From contig CAJFUP010000202.1 of the NCBI GenBank assembly GCA_904420225.1, positions 1-50,926 on the forward strand: DNA of 50,926 nucleotides, in the 5' to 3' direction. Positions within the stretch are counted from its first letter, which is position 1. Each line of letters opens with the position of its first letter. Shown one piece after another: positions 43,314-50,926 of the stretch. This DNA comes from an uncultured Lachnospiraceae bacterium (GTDB taxonomy: Bacteria > Bacillota > Clostridia > Lachnospirales > Lachnospiraceae). The notes under the pieces were generated by a model. The model was not told the origin of the DNA, searched no databases, and saw nothing but the letters and a program-made list of their open reading frames with translations. Made by a program: the position numbers and the translations under genes.

Positions 43314-44687
43314 ATGTGGAAGAAAAATGACAGTGTGATTTTAAAGATAGAGGATATGACCACAGAAGGGGAGGGGATCGGCAAGGCCGATGGTTTTCCC
43401 CTTTTTGTCAAGGATACCGTCATTGGGGATGAGGCAGAGGTAAAGATTATCAAGGTAAAAAAGTCATATGGATACGGCAGATTGATGCGGCTGCTTCGCC
43501 CGTCGCCGGATCGGGTGGTACCTGCCTGTCCGGTGGCGCGTCAGTGCGGCGGATGCCAGTTTCAGGCCATGGCATATGAAAAACAGTTGGAGCTGAAGCA
43601 AAAGAAGGTGAAAAATAATCTGGTGCGCATCGGCGGCCTTGCCCAGGTGGAGGTGCAGCCTGTCATTGGCATGGAATCTCCATTTCGATACCGGAATAAA
43701 ACCCAGGTGCCTTTTGGAAAAGATAAGGAAGGAAAGATTGTGGCCGGTTTTTATGCTGGCAGGACCCATTCCATTATTGATCAGGAGGATTGCCTTCTGG
43801 CTCAGCCAGTCTGTCAGACCATCATCCATATTATGAAACAATTTATGGAGGAATTTCGTATCGAGCCGTACGACGAGCAGGCGCACAGGGGTCTGGTTCG
43901 CCATCTGTTAATCCGTAACGGCTATTATACGGGACAGATCATGGTATGCGTTATCATCAATGGAACAGAACTTCCCCACAAAGAAGAGCTGATCCGCCGT
44001 TTGTGTGAGATTGAGGGGATGACCAGTATCTGCTTAAATATCAATCGAGAGCGCACCAATGTTATCATGGGCAAACAGATGGTTTGGCTGTATGGCAAGC
44101 GCTACATCGAGGATATGATCGGGGATATCCGTTATCAGATTTCCCCGCTGAGTTTTTTCCAGGTAAATTCGCTGCAGACAAAGAAGCTGTATGACACGGC
44201 TCTGGCCTTTGCCGGTTTAACCGGAGAAGAAATCGTGTGGGATTTGTACTGCGGTATCGGCACCATTTCCCTATTTTTGGCTCGGCATGCAAAAATGGTC
44301 TACGGGGTGGAAATTGTGGAACCGGCCGTGGAGGATGCAAAGAGGAATGCCCTGGCAAACGGCATCACCAATGCTCAGTTTTTTGTGGGAAAAGCGGAGG
44401 AAGTTTTGCCGGAGAAATATCGTGCTGAACAGGTAAAAGCAGATGTTATTGTTGTGGATCCGCCCAGGAAGGGGTGTGAGGAGACGCTTTTGGAAACAAT
44501 TGTCTCCATGCAGCCGAGGCGCATCGTCTATGTGAGCTGCGACTCGGCCACCTTGGCAAGGGATCTGAAATATCTCACAGGAATGGGGTATGAGGTGAAA
44601 AAAGTGCAGCCTGTGGAGATGTTTGCCATGGGGGCGCATGTGGAGACTGTGTGCCTTTTGGGAAAACATAGTCCCCAGCTGCGGTAA
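43314..44687 (+). CDS. rlmD: 23S rRNA (uracil-5-)-methyltransferase RlmD/RumA family
   Basis: A 457-aa class of RNA m5U methyltransferase: TRAM domain (about 1-60), Fe-S cluster cysteines (CPVARQCGGCQ and a later EDC), and a SAM-binding domain with DLYCGIGTISLF and the catalytic cysteine in YVSCDSATLARDL. It methylates a uridine in 23S rRNA; whether U747 or U1939 (or both, as in RlmCD) cannot be told. It probably shares a transcript with yhaM and ends before a clear terminator. A second member lies at 49800. Confidence 0.9.
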   Translation: MWKKNDSVILKIEDMTTEGEGIGKADGFPLFVKDTVIGDEAEVKIIKVKKSYGYGRLMRLLRPSPDRVVPACPVARQCGGCQFQAMAYEKQLELKQKKVKNNLVRIGGLAQVEVQPVIGMESPFRYRNKTQVPFGKDKEGKIVAGFYAGRTHSIIDQEDCLLAQPVCQTIIHIMKQFMEEFRIEPYDEQAHRGLVRHLLIRNGYYTGQIMVCVIINGTELPHKEELIRRLCEIEGMTSICLNINRERTNVIMGKQMVWLYGKRYIEDMIGDIRYQISPLSFFQVNSLQTKKLYDTALAFAGLTGEEIVWDLYCGIGTISLFLARHAKMVYGVEIVEPAVEDAKRNALANGITNAQFFVGKAEEVLPEKYRAEQVKADVIVVDPPRKGCEETLLETIVSMQPRRIVYVSCDSATLARDLKYLTGMGYEVKKVQPVEMFAMGAHVETVCLLGKHSPQLR

Positions 44688-44733
44688 AGAGGGGGATAAA
44701 CAGGGGGGATTGTAACGGGATCGAAGCTACAAG

Positions 44734-44772
44734 CTGTTGATGCGTCATGTAAAAACGTATCAACAGTTTTTT
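44734..44772 (+). terminator. Terminator of yhaM-rlmD
   Basis: CTGTTGATGCG pairs with CGTATCAACAG (one G-U pair) around an 11-base loop, followed by six T residues. The region between it and the cysK promoter (44773-44870) holds no gene or repeat that I can support. Confidence 0.88.
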
Positions 44773-44870
44773 CTTTATATAACAACTTCCAGCAGGCATT
44801 ATCATACAGATTTCTTTGTGCGAAATCATTGAACCCCCTTTTCCAATGGAACATTCTCAGATGTTTTGAC

Positions 44871-44899
44871 TTGACAAAAGATGACATTTCCAGTATCCT
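44871..44899 (+). promoter_or_regulatory. Promoter of cysK-metY
   Basis: A consensus TTGACA, 17-base spacer and TATCCT. The start is expected near 44906, inside the dyad that follows. Confidence 0.75.
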
Positions 44900-44907
44900 T
44901 ACGATAA

Positions 44908-44924
44908 CCTATTAAACAGATAGG
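44908..44924 (+). promoter_or_regulatory. Operator-like dyad CCTAT-N7-ATAGG
   Basis: An inverted repeat placed at about +2 to +18 of the cysK transcript. The position fits a repressor. Rrf2-family regulators such as CymR or IscR control cysteine genes through dyads of this size, and one such gene lies at 31645. Confidence 0.55.
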
Positions 44925-44953
44925 AATTGCCCTGGTGATTTCGTTGGGCTGAA

Positions 44954-44974
44954 ATCCATGCGGGATGCATGGAT
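44954..44974 (+). other. Hairpin in cysK leader
   Basis: ATCCATGC pairs perfectly with GCATGGAT around a five-base loop. No T-run follows. It may affect stability or translation of the leader, which is about 120 bases long. Confidence 0.45.
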
Positions 44975-45025
44975 GCTTGCTGTCTGGGAGATGCTAATGA
45001 AAAGATAAGAAATGGAGGGAAGCAT

Positions 45026-45961
45026 ATGGGGATGATTTATACTTCGGCAGATCAGCTGATTGGGCGGACGCCGCTTTTGGAGTTGACTCGCCTGGAGCGT
45101 GCGGAAAAGTTGGAGGCGCGTATTCTGGCAAAGCTGGAGCTTTTCAACCCAGCCGGTTCTGTTAAGGACCGAATCGCCAGGGCCATGCTGGACGATGGGG
45201 AGGCGGCTGGGAGATTAAAGGCAGGAAGCGTGATCATTGAGCCGACGTCTGGAAATACGGGCATCGGTCTGGCCTCTGTGGCTGCAGCCAGAGGATATCG
45301 AGTGATTTTGGTGATGCCGGAAACCATGAGTGTGGAACGGCGTCTTCTGATGAAAGCATATGGAGCAGAACTGGTACTGACGGAAGGTGCCAAGGGGATG
45401 AATGGCGCCATTCAAAAGGCAAAGGAACTGGCAGCACAGATACCGGACAGTTTTCTTCCAGCGCAATTTGAAAATCTCTCCAATCCCCAGGTGCATCGGA
45501 TGACCACTGGTCCGGAAATTTGGGAGGATACAGATGGAGCGGTGGACATTTTCGTGGCCGGAGTGGGAACCGGGGGAACCATCACCGGTGTGGGTGAATA
45601 TCTGAAATCGCGCAGACCGGACATACAGGTGGCGGCCGTGGAACCGGCGGACTCTTCGGTACTGAGCGGCAAAATGGCTGGACCCCATAAGATTCAGGGA
45701 ATCGGGGCTGGATTCGTGCCAGGGATTTTGAATACGGAAATTTATGACATGATTTTCCCAGTGGAACATGAGGAGGCTTTTGCCTATTCCAGGCGAATGG
45801 CCAGAGAGGAGGGCGTACTGGTGGGGATTTCTTCCGGAGCCGCCCTATGTGCGGCCGTTCATTTGGCCAGGCAGCAGGAAAACAGGGAAAAGACCATTGT
45901 TGTTTTGCTCCCGGATACAGGAGAACGATATTTATCCACTCCACTCTTTGGAGATGCCTAA
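45026..45961 (+). CDS. cysK: Cysteine synthase (O-acetylserine sulfhydrylase)
   Basis: A 311-aa PLP enzyme that forms cysteine from O-acetylserine and sulfide. The PLP lysine is K47 in NPAGSVKDR; the PTSGNTGIG substrate loop and the [12 protein letters not shown] phosphate-binding loop are intact. The track starts 19 codons earlier, but ATG 45026 has GGAGGG in place. It is followed after 54 bases by metY, and both probably share the promoter at 44871, so the pair handles sulfide assimilation into cysteine and homocysteine. Confidence 0.95.
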   Translation: MGMIYTSADQLIGRTPLLELTRLERAEKLEARILAKLELFNPAGSVKDRIARAMLDDGEAAGRLKAGSVIIEPTSGNTGIGLASVAAARGYRVILVMPETMSVERRLLMKAYGAELVLTEGAKGMNGAIQKAKELAAQIPDSFLPAQFENLSNPQVHRMTTGPEIWEDTDGAVDIFVAGVGTGGTITGVGEYLKSRRPDIQVAAVEPADSSVLSGKMAGPHKIQGIGAGFVPGILNTEIYDMIFPVEHEEAFAYSRRMAREEGVLVGISSGAALCAAVHLARQQENREKTIVVLLPDTGERYLSTPLFGDA

Positions 45962-46015
45962 TGGCAGAGGAAACTGTGGGACAATACGGGAAAACCAGAT
46001 TCAGGAGGATTGTAT

Positions 46016-47338
46016 ATGCAAAAAAATGAAATATTTACGGATATCAGGGATCCGAAAACATGGGGATTTGAAACGCGCCAGCTCCATGTGGGGCAGGAAC
46101 AGGCAGATCCGGCAACAGATGCCAGGGCGGTGCCCATCTACGCCAGTACTTCGTATGTGTTCCGGGATTCCCAGCACGCGGCGGCGCGCTTTGCCCTGGA
46201 GGATGCGGGAAATATCTACAGTAGGCTGGGAAATCCCACAGCCGAGGTATTTGAAAAGAGAATGGCATCGTTGGAAGGGGGGACGGCGGCACTGGCGGTG
46301 GCCTCCGGAGCGGCGGCTATAGCGTACACTTTTCAGGCGCTGGCATCATCGGGAGAACATATCGTAGCGGCCAAAACCATCTATGGAGGTACGTATAATT
46401 TACTGGCCCATACTCTGCCGCTTACGTCAGGCATTACGGCCACATTTGTGGATCCAGAGGAAAAGGGGGCCATGGAGGCAGCGATACAGGAAAACACCAA
46501 GGCGATTTTTGTGGAAACTCTGGGCAATCCCAATTCCAACATTATCGATCTGGAGGAAGCGGCAGGGATAGCCCATAGACACGGGATTCCTCTGGTGGTG
46601 GACTCCACCTTTGCCACTCCATATCTGCTGCGGCCTTTGGAATACGGGGCAGATATCGTCATCCATTCCGCCACCAAATTCATAGGCGGTCATGGGACCG
46701 CCATCGGTGGTGTTATTGTGGAGGGAGGAAGTTTTGACTGGAAGGCTTCCGGAAAATATCCATGGATTTCTCAGCCCAATCCCAGCTATCATGGTCTTTC
46801 CTTTGCGGAAGCAGCGGGAAAGGCGGCGTTTGTCACCTATATTCGCGCCATTTTACTCAGAGATACGGGGGCGTCGCTGTCGCCCTTCCATGCGTTTTTG
46901 TTTCTTCAGGGTTTGGAAACACTCTCGCTGCGGGTGGAGCGTCATGTGAGCAATGCCCTGCGGGTTGTGGAGTATTTGTCCAAGCATCCCCAAGTGGAGG
47001 CTGTACATCACCCGTCTTTGCCCGGAGAACCCAGCCATGAGCTGTACAAGAAATATTTTCCCTGTGGGGGCGGATCCATCTTTACTTTTGAGATCCGAGG
47101 AACCGCCGATACTGCCTGCAAGTTCATTGATCATCTTCCTATTTTTTCTCTGTTGGCCAATGTGGCGGATGTGAAATCTCTGGTCATTCATCCGGCCAGC
47201 ACCACCCATTCCCAGCTGACGAAAGAAGAGCTGGCGGATCAGGGGATCCGGCCCAACACCATTCGGCTGTCCATCGGCATTGAGAAGGCGGAGGATTTGC
47301 TGGCGGCCTTGGATGCGGCATTTGCTGCGGTGAAGTGA
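46016..47338 (+). CDS. metY: O-acetylhomoserine sulfhydrylase (aminocarboxypropyltransferase)
   Basis: A 440-aa Cys/Met metabolism PLP enzyme. YSRLGNPT, SGAAAIAY and the PLP lysine in SATKFIGGHG are present; the 430-440-aa length and the long insert WISQPNPSYHG separate it from shorter cystathionine synthases and point to MetY, which makes homocysteine from O-acetylhomoserine and sulfide. ATG 46016 follows AGGAGG by seven bases. Cotranscribed with cysK. No clear terminator follows. Confidence 0.9.
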   Translation: MQKNEIFTDIRDPKTWGFETRQLHVGQEQADPATDARAVPIYASTSYVFRDSQHAAARFALEDAGNIYSRLGNPTAEVFEKRMASLEGGTAALAVASGAAAIAYTFQALASSGEHIVAAKTIYGGTYNLLAHTLPLTSGITATFVDPEEKGAMEAAIQENTKAIFVETLGNPNSNIIDLEEAAGIAHRHGIPLVVDSTFATPYLLRPLEYGADIVIHSATKFIGGHGTAIGGVIVEGGSFDWKASGKYPWISQPNPSYHGLSFAEAAGKAAFVTYIRAILLRDTGASLSPFHAFLFLQGLETLSLRVERHVSNALRVVEYLSKHPQVEAVHHPSLPGEPSHELYKKYFPCGGGSIFTFEIRGTADTACKFIDHLPIFSLLANVADVKSLVIHPASTTHSQLTKEELADQGIRPNTIRLSIGIEKAEDLLAALDAAFAAVK

Positions 47339-47415
47339 TTGCGCCGCAGGCAAAAACCTATCAAATGAAAGCGCCATGGGCGGAGAGGAAACGGTTTGTC
47401 CACTGAATTTTGCCC

Positions 47416-47444
47416 TTGACAAACTAGAATGCATGTGTTATAGT
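47416..47444 (+). promoter_or_regulatory. Promoter of DnaJ-family gene
   Basis: TTGACA, 17-base spacer and TATAGT. No CIRCE element is seen around it. The transcript has a leader of about 120 bases. Confidence 0.82.
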
Positions 47445-47453
47445 ACAAATAGA

Positions 47454-47489
47454 ACAAAGGAGCCGCGGCAAGTACGCAGGTTCCTTTGT
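47454..47489 (+). other. Strong hairpin at the 5' end of the DnaJ-gene leader
   Basis: ACAAAGGAGCC pairs with GGTTCCTTTGT (one G-U), continued by GCG/CGC around a GCAAGTA loop with one bulged A: about 14 pairs. It begins within a few bases of the predicted start. The remaining leader is GC-rich (CCGCGG, CCAGGGG) and may fold further. It could protect the 5' end or act as a thermosensor; I cannot assign it to a known motif. Confidence 0.55.
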
Positions 47490-47572
47490 GGTGCAATCCC
47501 CGCGGACGGCCATCAGACCAATGAGGCGCGTTCCAGGGGCTGACTCTGGTTTCATGGACGAGGGTGATAATT

Positions 47573-48670
47573 ATGGGAACGAAGAGAGATTACTACGATG
47601 TTCTGGGGATCGGCAGAAATGCCGATGGAGCAGCGATAAAAAAAGCATACAGAAAATTGGCGAAACAATACCATCCGGATACCAATGCCGGAAATCCGCA
47701 GGCGGAGCAAAAGTTCAAAGAAGTGACAGAGGCATATGAGGTGCTCAGTGACCCGGAGAAAAAGAAGCTGTACGATCAATTTGGCCATGCTGCCTTTGAC
47801 GGAAGCGGGGCCAGCACTGGCGGCGCAGCTGGCGGCAGTGGTTTTGGAGGATTCGGCGGATTCGGCGGTTCAGATGGCAGCGGTTACCGGGAATATCATT
47901 TTGAGAGCGGGGATATGGATGACATATTCGGCGATCTGTTTGGCGGTATGTTTGGCGGCCGGGGAGCTTCAGCGTCCCGTTCCTCCCATTCCCAAAGCAA
48001 ATCGGGTGGAAACCATTCCGGTAGCAGTTTCCGCTGGAGCAGTTTTGGCGACGGCAGCGGGTTCCATGGGAGTTCCTTCCATGGCGATCATTTTGGCAGC
48101 GGCCCGTTTTCCGCAAAAGGCGCAGATCTGAATACGGAAGTGGAGGTTACCTTTGACGAGGCAGCCTTTGGCTGTGATAAGATTGTGCGTCTTAAGAGGG
48201 AAGATGGCAGTATTCAGTCACTGCAGGTACACATTCCAGCAGGAATCGAGGATGGGAAAACGATTCGTCTGCGGGGCAAAGGCATGCCCGGGGCGGCCGG
48301 TGTCCAGGCGGGAGATCTGCTTATGAAAGTGAAGGTGGCGCAGAAGCCGGGCTTTGAGCGTCGAGGCGCGGACGTGTACTCCACAGTGAACATTCCTTTT
48401 ACCACAGCCGTATTTGGCGGTGAAGCCGTGATACCCACCATAAACGGTCAGGTGGTCTGCAAGATCAAGCCAGGTACCCAGTCCGGCACCAAGATTCGTC
48501 TGCGGGGCAAAGGAATTGTGGCCATGAATAATCCAGCGGTCCGCGGTGATCAATATGTGACGGTTCAGATCCAGGTTCCCACAGGGCTGAGTCGTGAGGC
48601 AAAGCAGAAGTTAAAAGAATTTGAGGCTGCGTGCAAGGCAGGCGGCGGGAGAAGTCATTCAGCGGCATAA
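47573..48670 (+). CDS. DnaJ-family J-domain chaperone without zinc finger (CbpA-like)
   Basis: A 365-aa type II/III J-protein: N-terminal J domain with HPD at 34-36, a long Gly/Phe/Ser-rich linker (about 78-180, repeats of GFGG), and two C-terminal peptide-binding beta domains ([33 protein letters not shown] spans the first core). The four CxxCxGxG zinc motifs of DnaJ are missing. It would stimulate DnaK and deliver clients. ATG 47573 follows GAGGGTGAT; the track starts three codons earlier at GTG. The 3' end overlaps the XRE gene on the other strand by 16 bases. No dnaK or grpE is nearby. Confidence 0.9.
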   Translation: MGTKRDYYDVLGIGRNADGAAIKKAYRKLAKQYHPDTNAGNPQAEQKFKEVTEAYEVLSDPEKKKLYDQFGHAAFDGSGASTGGAAGGSGFGGFGGFGGSDGSGYREYHFESGDMDDIFGDLFGGMFGGRGASASRSSHSQSKSGGNHSGSSFRWSSFGDGSGFHGSSFHGDHFGSGPFSAKGADLNTEVEVTFDEAAFGCDKIVRLKREDGSIQSLQVHIPAGIEDGKTIRLRGKGMPGAAGVQAGDLLMKVKVAQKPGFERRGADVYSTVNIPFTTAVFGGEAVIPTINGQVVCKIKPGTQSGTKIRLRGKGIVAMNNPAVRGDQYVTVQIQVPTGLSREAKQKLKEFEAACKAGGGRSHSAA

Positions 48671-49317
48671 GGCGGTGTCTTCTTCCGCCTTTTTTTGGCT
48701 GCAGTTTTCATAAGGGAGCCGATGCCCATTCCCAAAGCGCCGCATAAAATGCCGGGCAGCATGCCAGAAAGATCGGGCCAACGAAGCAGAGAAAACTGCA
48801 AAGAGATCATGTTGGCCAGTGAAAATGTGGCATAAGGAGCCAGCATATTCATAAGACCGAAGAAAAGAAGCATCAGCCATTTGCAGTTGGACCAGCCATC
48901 GGAGGAGCCGATGAAAATGGAAATAATAATGGTGGAAGCTGGAAGAATCAGGTAAAAGTTCACCAGGGAAAATCCCATGGCATCGGTTCTTCCGCCCAAC
49001 CAAAACGTCATGATGACCAAGGCCCAAATGGCCACATAGGCCAGAATCAGGATCAGCCTGGACAGTTTCTGCCTGCTTTTTACCACATCGGTACTTTCCT
49101 CCAGATACTCCATTAATTGGCTATCTTCTTTTAGCAGCTCATCCAGACTGATTTCGTACAGGTCACTCAGTGCGACAACGCTTCTGATGTCAGGATAACA
49201 TTTGCTGTTTTCCCAGTTGGACATGGTCTGGCGGGTAACGCCGATTTGTTCCGCTACATGTTCCTGGGTCATACCCGCTTTTATGCGGGCTTTTTTCAAT
49301 TTGGATCCGATATTCAA
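48655..49317 (-). CDS. XRE-type regulator fused to membrane helices
   Basis: A 220-aa protein: an N-terminal XRE helix-turn-helix (about 5-60; [22 protein letters not shown]) and then about four membrane helices (from about 85), ending in a basic tail KKRRKKTPP. Such proteins are membrane-tethered regulators in Firmicutes, often of efflux or stress genes; the target is unknown. It starts with TTG at 49317, supported by AGGGGGTG five bases upstream. The end of its coding region contains the DnaJ-gene terminator on the other strand. Confidence 0.85.
   Translation of the reverse strand: MNIGSKLKKARIKAGMTQEHVAEQIGVTRQTMSNWENSKCYPDIRSVVALSDLYEISLDELLKEDSQLMEYLEESTDVVKSRQKLSRLILILAYVAIWALVIMTFWLGGRTDAMGFSLVNFYLILPASTIIISIFIGSSDGWSNCKWLMLLFFGLMNMLAPYATFSLANMISLQFSLLRWPDLSGMLPGILCGALGMGIGSLMKTAAKKRRKKTPPYAAE
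48669..48697 (+). terminator. Terminator of DnaJ-family gene, inside the XRE coding region
   Basis: AAGGCGG and CCGCCTT pair around a nine-base loop, followed by a T-run. On the other strand the same bases encode the KKRRKK tail of the XRE protein. Confidence 0.8.
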
Positions 49318-49406
49318 ACGAACACCCCCTATTTTTCCCGGTTCCTTTTGGCGGTGGAACCGGAGAGTTTTTGTGTTGCATCCATGAAACGATTTCCGGT
49401 AACAAT

Positions 49407-49435
49407 ACTATACAATGTATCGGCGTATCTGTCCA
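49407..49435 (-). promoter_or_regulatory. Promoter of XRE membrane regulator
   Basis: On the minus strand TGGACA and TATAGT are separated by 17 bases. The leader is about 85 bases. Between it and the next plus-strand promoter (49436-49582) I see no gene. Confidence 0.7.
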
Positions 49436-49582
49436 TCCAATCTGTTTTACATGGGAAAAATGAGATGTCAAATTTGTTTTCCATGGGCTTGGCAGGATCA
49501 TTTCTGTCCCATTATGCCGGCTGTATTGCAATGGTTCAGACACGCCGATGAGCTGCTGTCATTTGACATAGTGACATAAAAA

Positions 49583-49611
49583 TTGTGGAATCCGAAGGCG
49601 TATGATATAAT
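49583..49611 (+). promoter_or_regulatory. Promoter of second RlmD-like gene
   Basis: TTGTGG, 17-base spacer and TATAAT with extended TG. The predicted leader is about 180 bases long. Confidence 0.75.
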
Positions 49612-49636
49612 CAGAATATAAGGCTGGAGTCAAAAG

Positions 49637-49714
49637 GCCATTTGCCCCAACACATACCCATGGGATCCGGAGGGCGGTAGGCGTAAAATGGCACGGAATC
49701 AGCATGGAGTTGGG
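49637..49714 (+). other. Possible structured leader of second RlmD-like gene
   Basis: GCCATTT (49637-49643) pairs with AAATGGC (49686-49692), extended by GCC/GGC. CCCAAC (49646-49651) can pair with GTTGGG (49709-49714), crossing the first stem as in a pseudoknot or competing with it. No T-run follows. It matches no known class that I recognise and the evidence is modest. Confidence 0.35.
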
Positions 49715-49799
49715 CGCAAGGCAGAGAAAGAATGAAACGCTCAGAAAGTGAAAAATAAACAATTTAAGATAAAGAAAAAGGATAGGGAATAAAAGGATA

Positions 49800-50926
49800 A
49801 TGGTGAAGCAAAGAGAGTGTGAGCAGAAGAAAAAGGGATGCGGAGGATGTCCCTATTTGGATTTTTCCTATGAAGAGCAGTTAAAGAAGAAACAAAAATA
49901 TGTCAAAAATTTGCTGGGAAATTTCGGCAAAGTACGGCCTATCATAGGGATGGAGCATCCATGGCATTATCGAAACAAAGCGATTTCCACGTTTTCCGCT
50001 GTAAAGGGAAGTCAGCTGGTCAGTGGAATCTATAAAGAAGGAACCCACATGGTGATCCCTGTGGAAGCCTGCCTGCTTCACCATGAAAGACTGGATGAGG
50101 CCATTGACGCGGTGCGCAGGGCGGCGATTTTTTGCCGGTATAAACCCTACGATGAAGACCGCCATACAGGACTCATCCGCCATGTGCTGGTGCGCCACAG
50201 CCGTTTGACCGATGAAATATTGGCCGTGCTGGTCACCGCCTCCAAGGAACTGCCCGGTTCCCGAAGCTTTGTCAAAAAAGTTAGAGAACTTTGTCCCCAG
50301 GTGTCGACGATCGTTCAAAACATCAATCCCCGCTCCACCAGCGCTGTGCTGGGATTTTCAGAAAAGGTGCTTTACGGGAAAGGATATATTGTGGATCGCC
50401 TGTGCGGCATCACATTTCGGATCGCGGCATCCAGCTTTTACCAGGTCAATCCTGTCCAGACAGAGATTTTGTATCAAACGGCCATGGAAGCGGCCGAGTT
50501 GGATGGAAATCAGACAGTGTTGGATGCTTACTGCGGCGTCGGCACCATTGGCCTTGCTGCGGCTTCCCGGGCCAAGTTTGTACTTGGAATCGAGCGCAAT
50601 GGAAGTGCAGTCAAATGTGCAGCTCAAAACGCCAAAGATAATGGAATCACCAATGCCAAATTTGTCAACGCGGATGCTACGGCTGCCATTCAGAAAATGG
50701 CGGCTAGAGGGGAGCGGATGGACGTGGTATTCATGGACCCGCCCCGGGCGGGCAGCACGCCGGAGTTTTTGGAAGCGGTCAGCCAGATGCAGCCCCAGCG
50801 ATTGGTGTATATATCTTGTAATCCGGAGACGCAGCAGAGAGACTTGAAAGTGTTGAAGGAGAAAGGGTGGCAGGTGAAAAGGATACAGCCGGTGGATATG
50901 TTTCCGCATACGGGGAGGGTGGAGAC
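49800..50926 (+). CDS. RlmD/RumA-type RNA m5U methyltransferase (3' end cut by window)
   Basis: This gene is absent from the ORF track because it has no stop before the window ends; the listed ORFs there are its shadows. Translation from ATG 49800 gives an open frame of 375 codons. Cysteines of an Fe-S cluster are near the start (GCGGCPYLDFS), the SAM motif is DAYCGVGTIGLAA, and the catalytic cysteine is in YISCNPETQQRDL. Unlike the homologue at 43314 it lacks the N-terminal TRAM domain. The two are probably non-redundant 23S rRNA uridine methyltransferases. Only about the last 20 residues seem to be missing. Confidence 0.9.
   Translation, partial: MVKQRECEQKKKGCGGCPYLDFSYEEQLKKKQKYVKNLLGNFGKVRPIIGMEHPWHYRNKAISTFSAVKGSQLVSGIYKEGTHMVIPVEACLLHHERLDEAIDAVRRAAIFCRYKPYDEDRHTGLIRHVLVRHSRLTDEILAVLVTASKELPGSRSFVKKVRELCPQVSTIVQNINPRSTSAVLGFSEKVLYGKGYIVDRLCGITFRIAASSFYQVNPVQTEILYQTAMEAAELDGNQTVLDAYCGVGTIGLAAASRAKFVLGIERNGSAVKCAAQNAKDNGITNAKFVNADATAAIQKMAARGERMDVVFMDPPRAGSTPEFLEAVSQMQPQRLVYISCNPETQQRDLKVLKEKGWQVKRIQPVDMFPHTGRVE

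Noticed and set aside
47454-47530. Weak likeness to a cobalamin riboswitch (GGTGCAATCC, TCAGACC)
   Set aside because: The conserved GCCACTG core and full B12 box are missing, and the downstream gene is a chaperone.
50358-50909. Minus-strand ORF and plus-strand ORFs at 50212 and 50291
   Set aside because: All lie inside the RlmD-like gene that runs off the window end; its motifs decide the frame.

Overview
The window looks like a chromosomal segment of a Gram-positive anaerobic Firmicute, most likely a gut Lachnospiraceae/Clostridium cluster XIVa species. The reasons are strong AGGAGG ribosome binding sites, use of GTG and TTG starts, TTGACA/TATAAT promoters with 16-17 bp spacers, U-tract hairpin terminators, a lipoprotein-type sugar-binding protein, and the gene set (cvfB, mutS2/rqcU, yhaM, LplABC-type transporter, YesS-like AraC regulator). 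No CRISPR array, rRNA, insertion sequence or phage gene was seen. Both ends cut genes: a metallo-beta-lactamase-fold hydrolase on the left and an RlmD/RumA-type methyltransferase on the right. The right-hand gene is absent from the supplied ORF track because it runs off the edge.

Layout. 1-4.2 kb is housekeeping: MBL-fold enzyme, a membrane SH3-domain protein downstream of tRNA-Gln(CTG), acyl-ACP thioesterase, cvfB and an XRE regulator. 4.5-26.0 kb is a rhamnogalacturonan/pectin utilisation locus on the + strand: a membrane AraC sensor-regulator (YesS-like), two permeases and a lipoprotein of an ABC oligosaccharide importer (no ATPase), a perfect 17-bp terminator, then PL26/YetA-like lyase, PL11 lyase, GH95, a beta-lactamase-fold serine hydrolase and an FG-GAP propeller protein. 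A second promoter with a perfect LacI-type palindrome then starts nitroreductase, CE12 acetylesterase, GH105, PL22 oligogalacturonate lyase, a polysaccharide deacetylase and a 75-aa unknown protein, closed by a bidirectional terminator. 26.1-35.9 kb is a second glycoside-hydrolase neighbourhood (GH127, AraC, GH20, GH29, AraC) interleaved with an Rrf2 regulator and aroA. 35.9-40.5 kb is a minus-strand mutS2-response regulator-sensor kinase operon. 40.7-50.9 kb holds a catalytically degenerate HtrA-like protein behind a structured leader, yhaM, rlmD, cysK-metY, a DnaJ-family chaperone, an XRE membrane regulator and the second RlmD-like methyltransferase.

How it works together. The lipoprotein and permeases would import rhamnogalacturonan-I oligosaccharides, powered by an ATPase encoded elsewhere. 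None of the lyases, hydrolases or esterases has a visible signal peptide, so backbone cleavage (PL11, PL26, PL22, GH105), deacetylation (CE12, perhaps the deacetylase and the serine hydrolase) and side-chain removal (GH95, GH127, GH29) probably happen in the cytoplasm. The least explained parts are the FG-GAP propeller protein, the nitroreductase and 75-aa protein in the pectin operon, the pseudo-HtrA with its folded leader, and a 28-bp hairpin between a minus-strand promoter and aroA.
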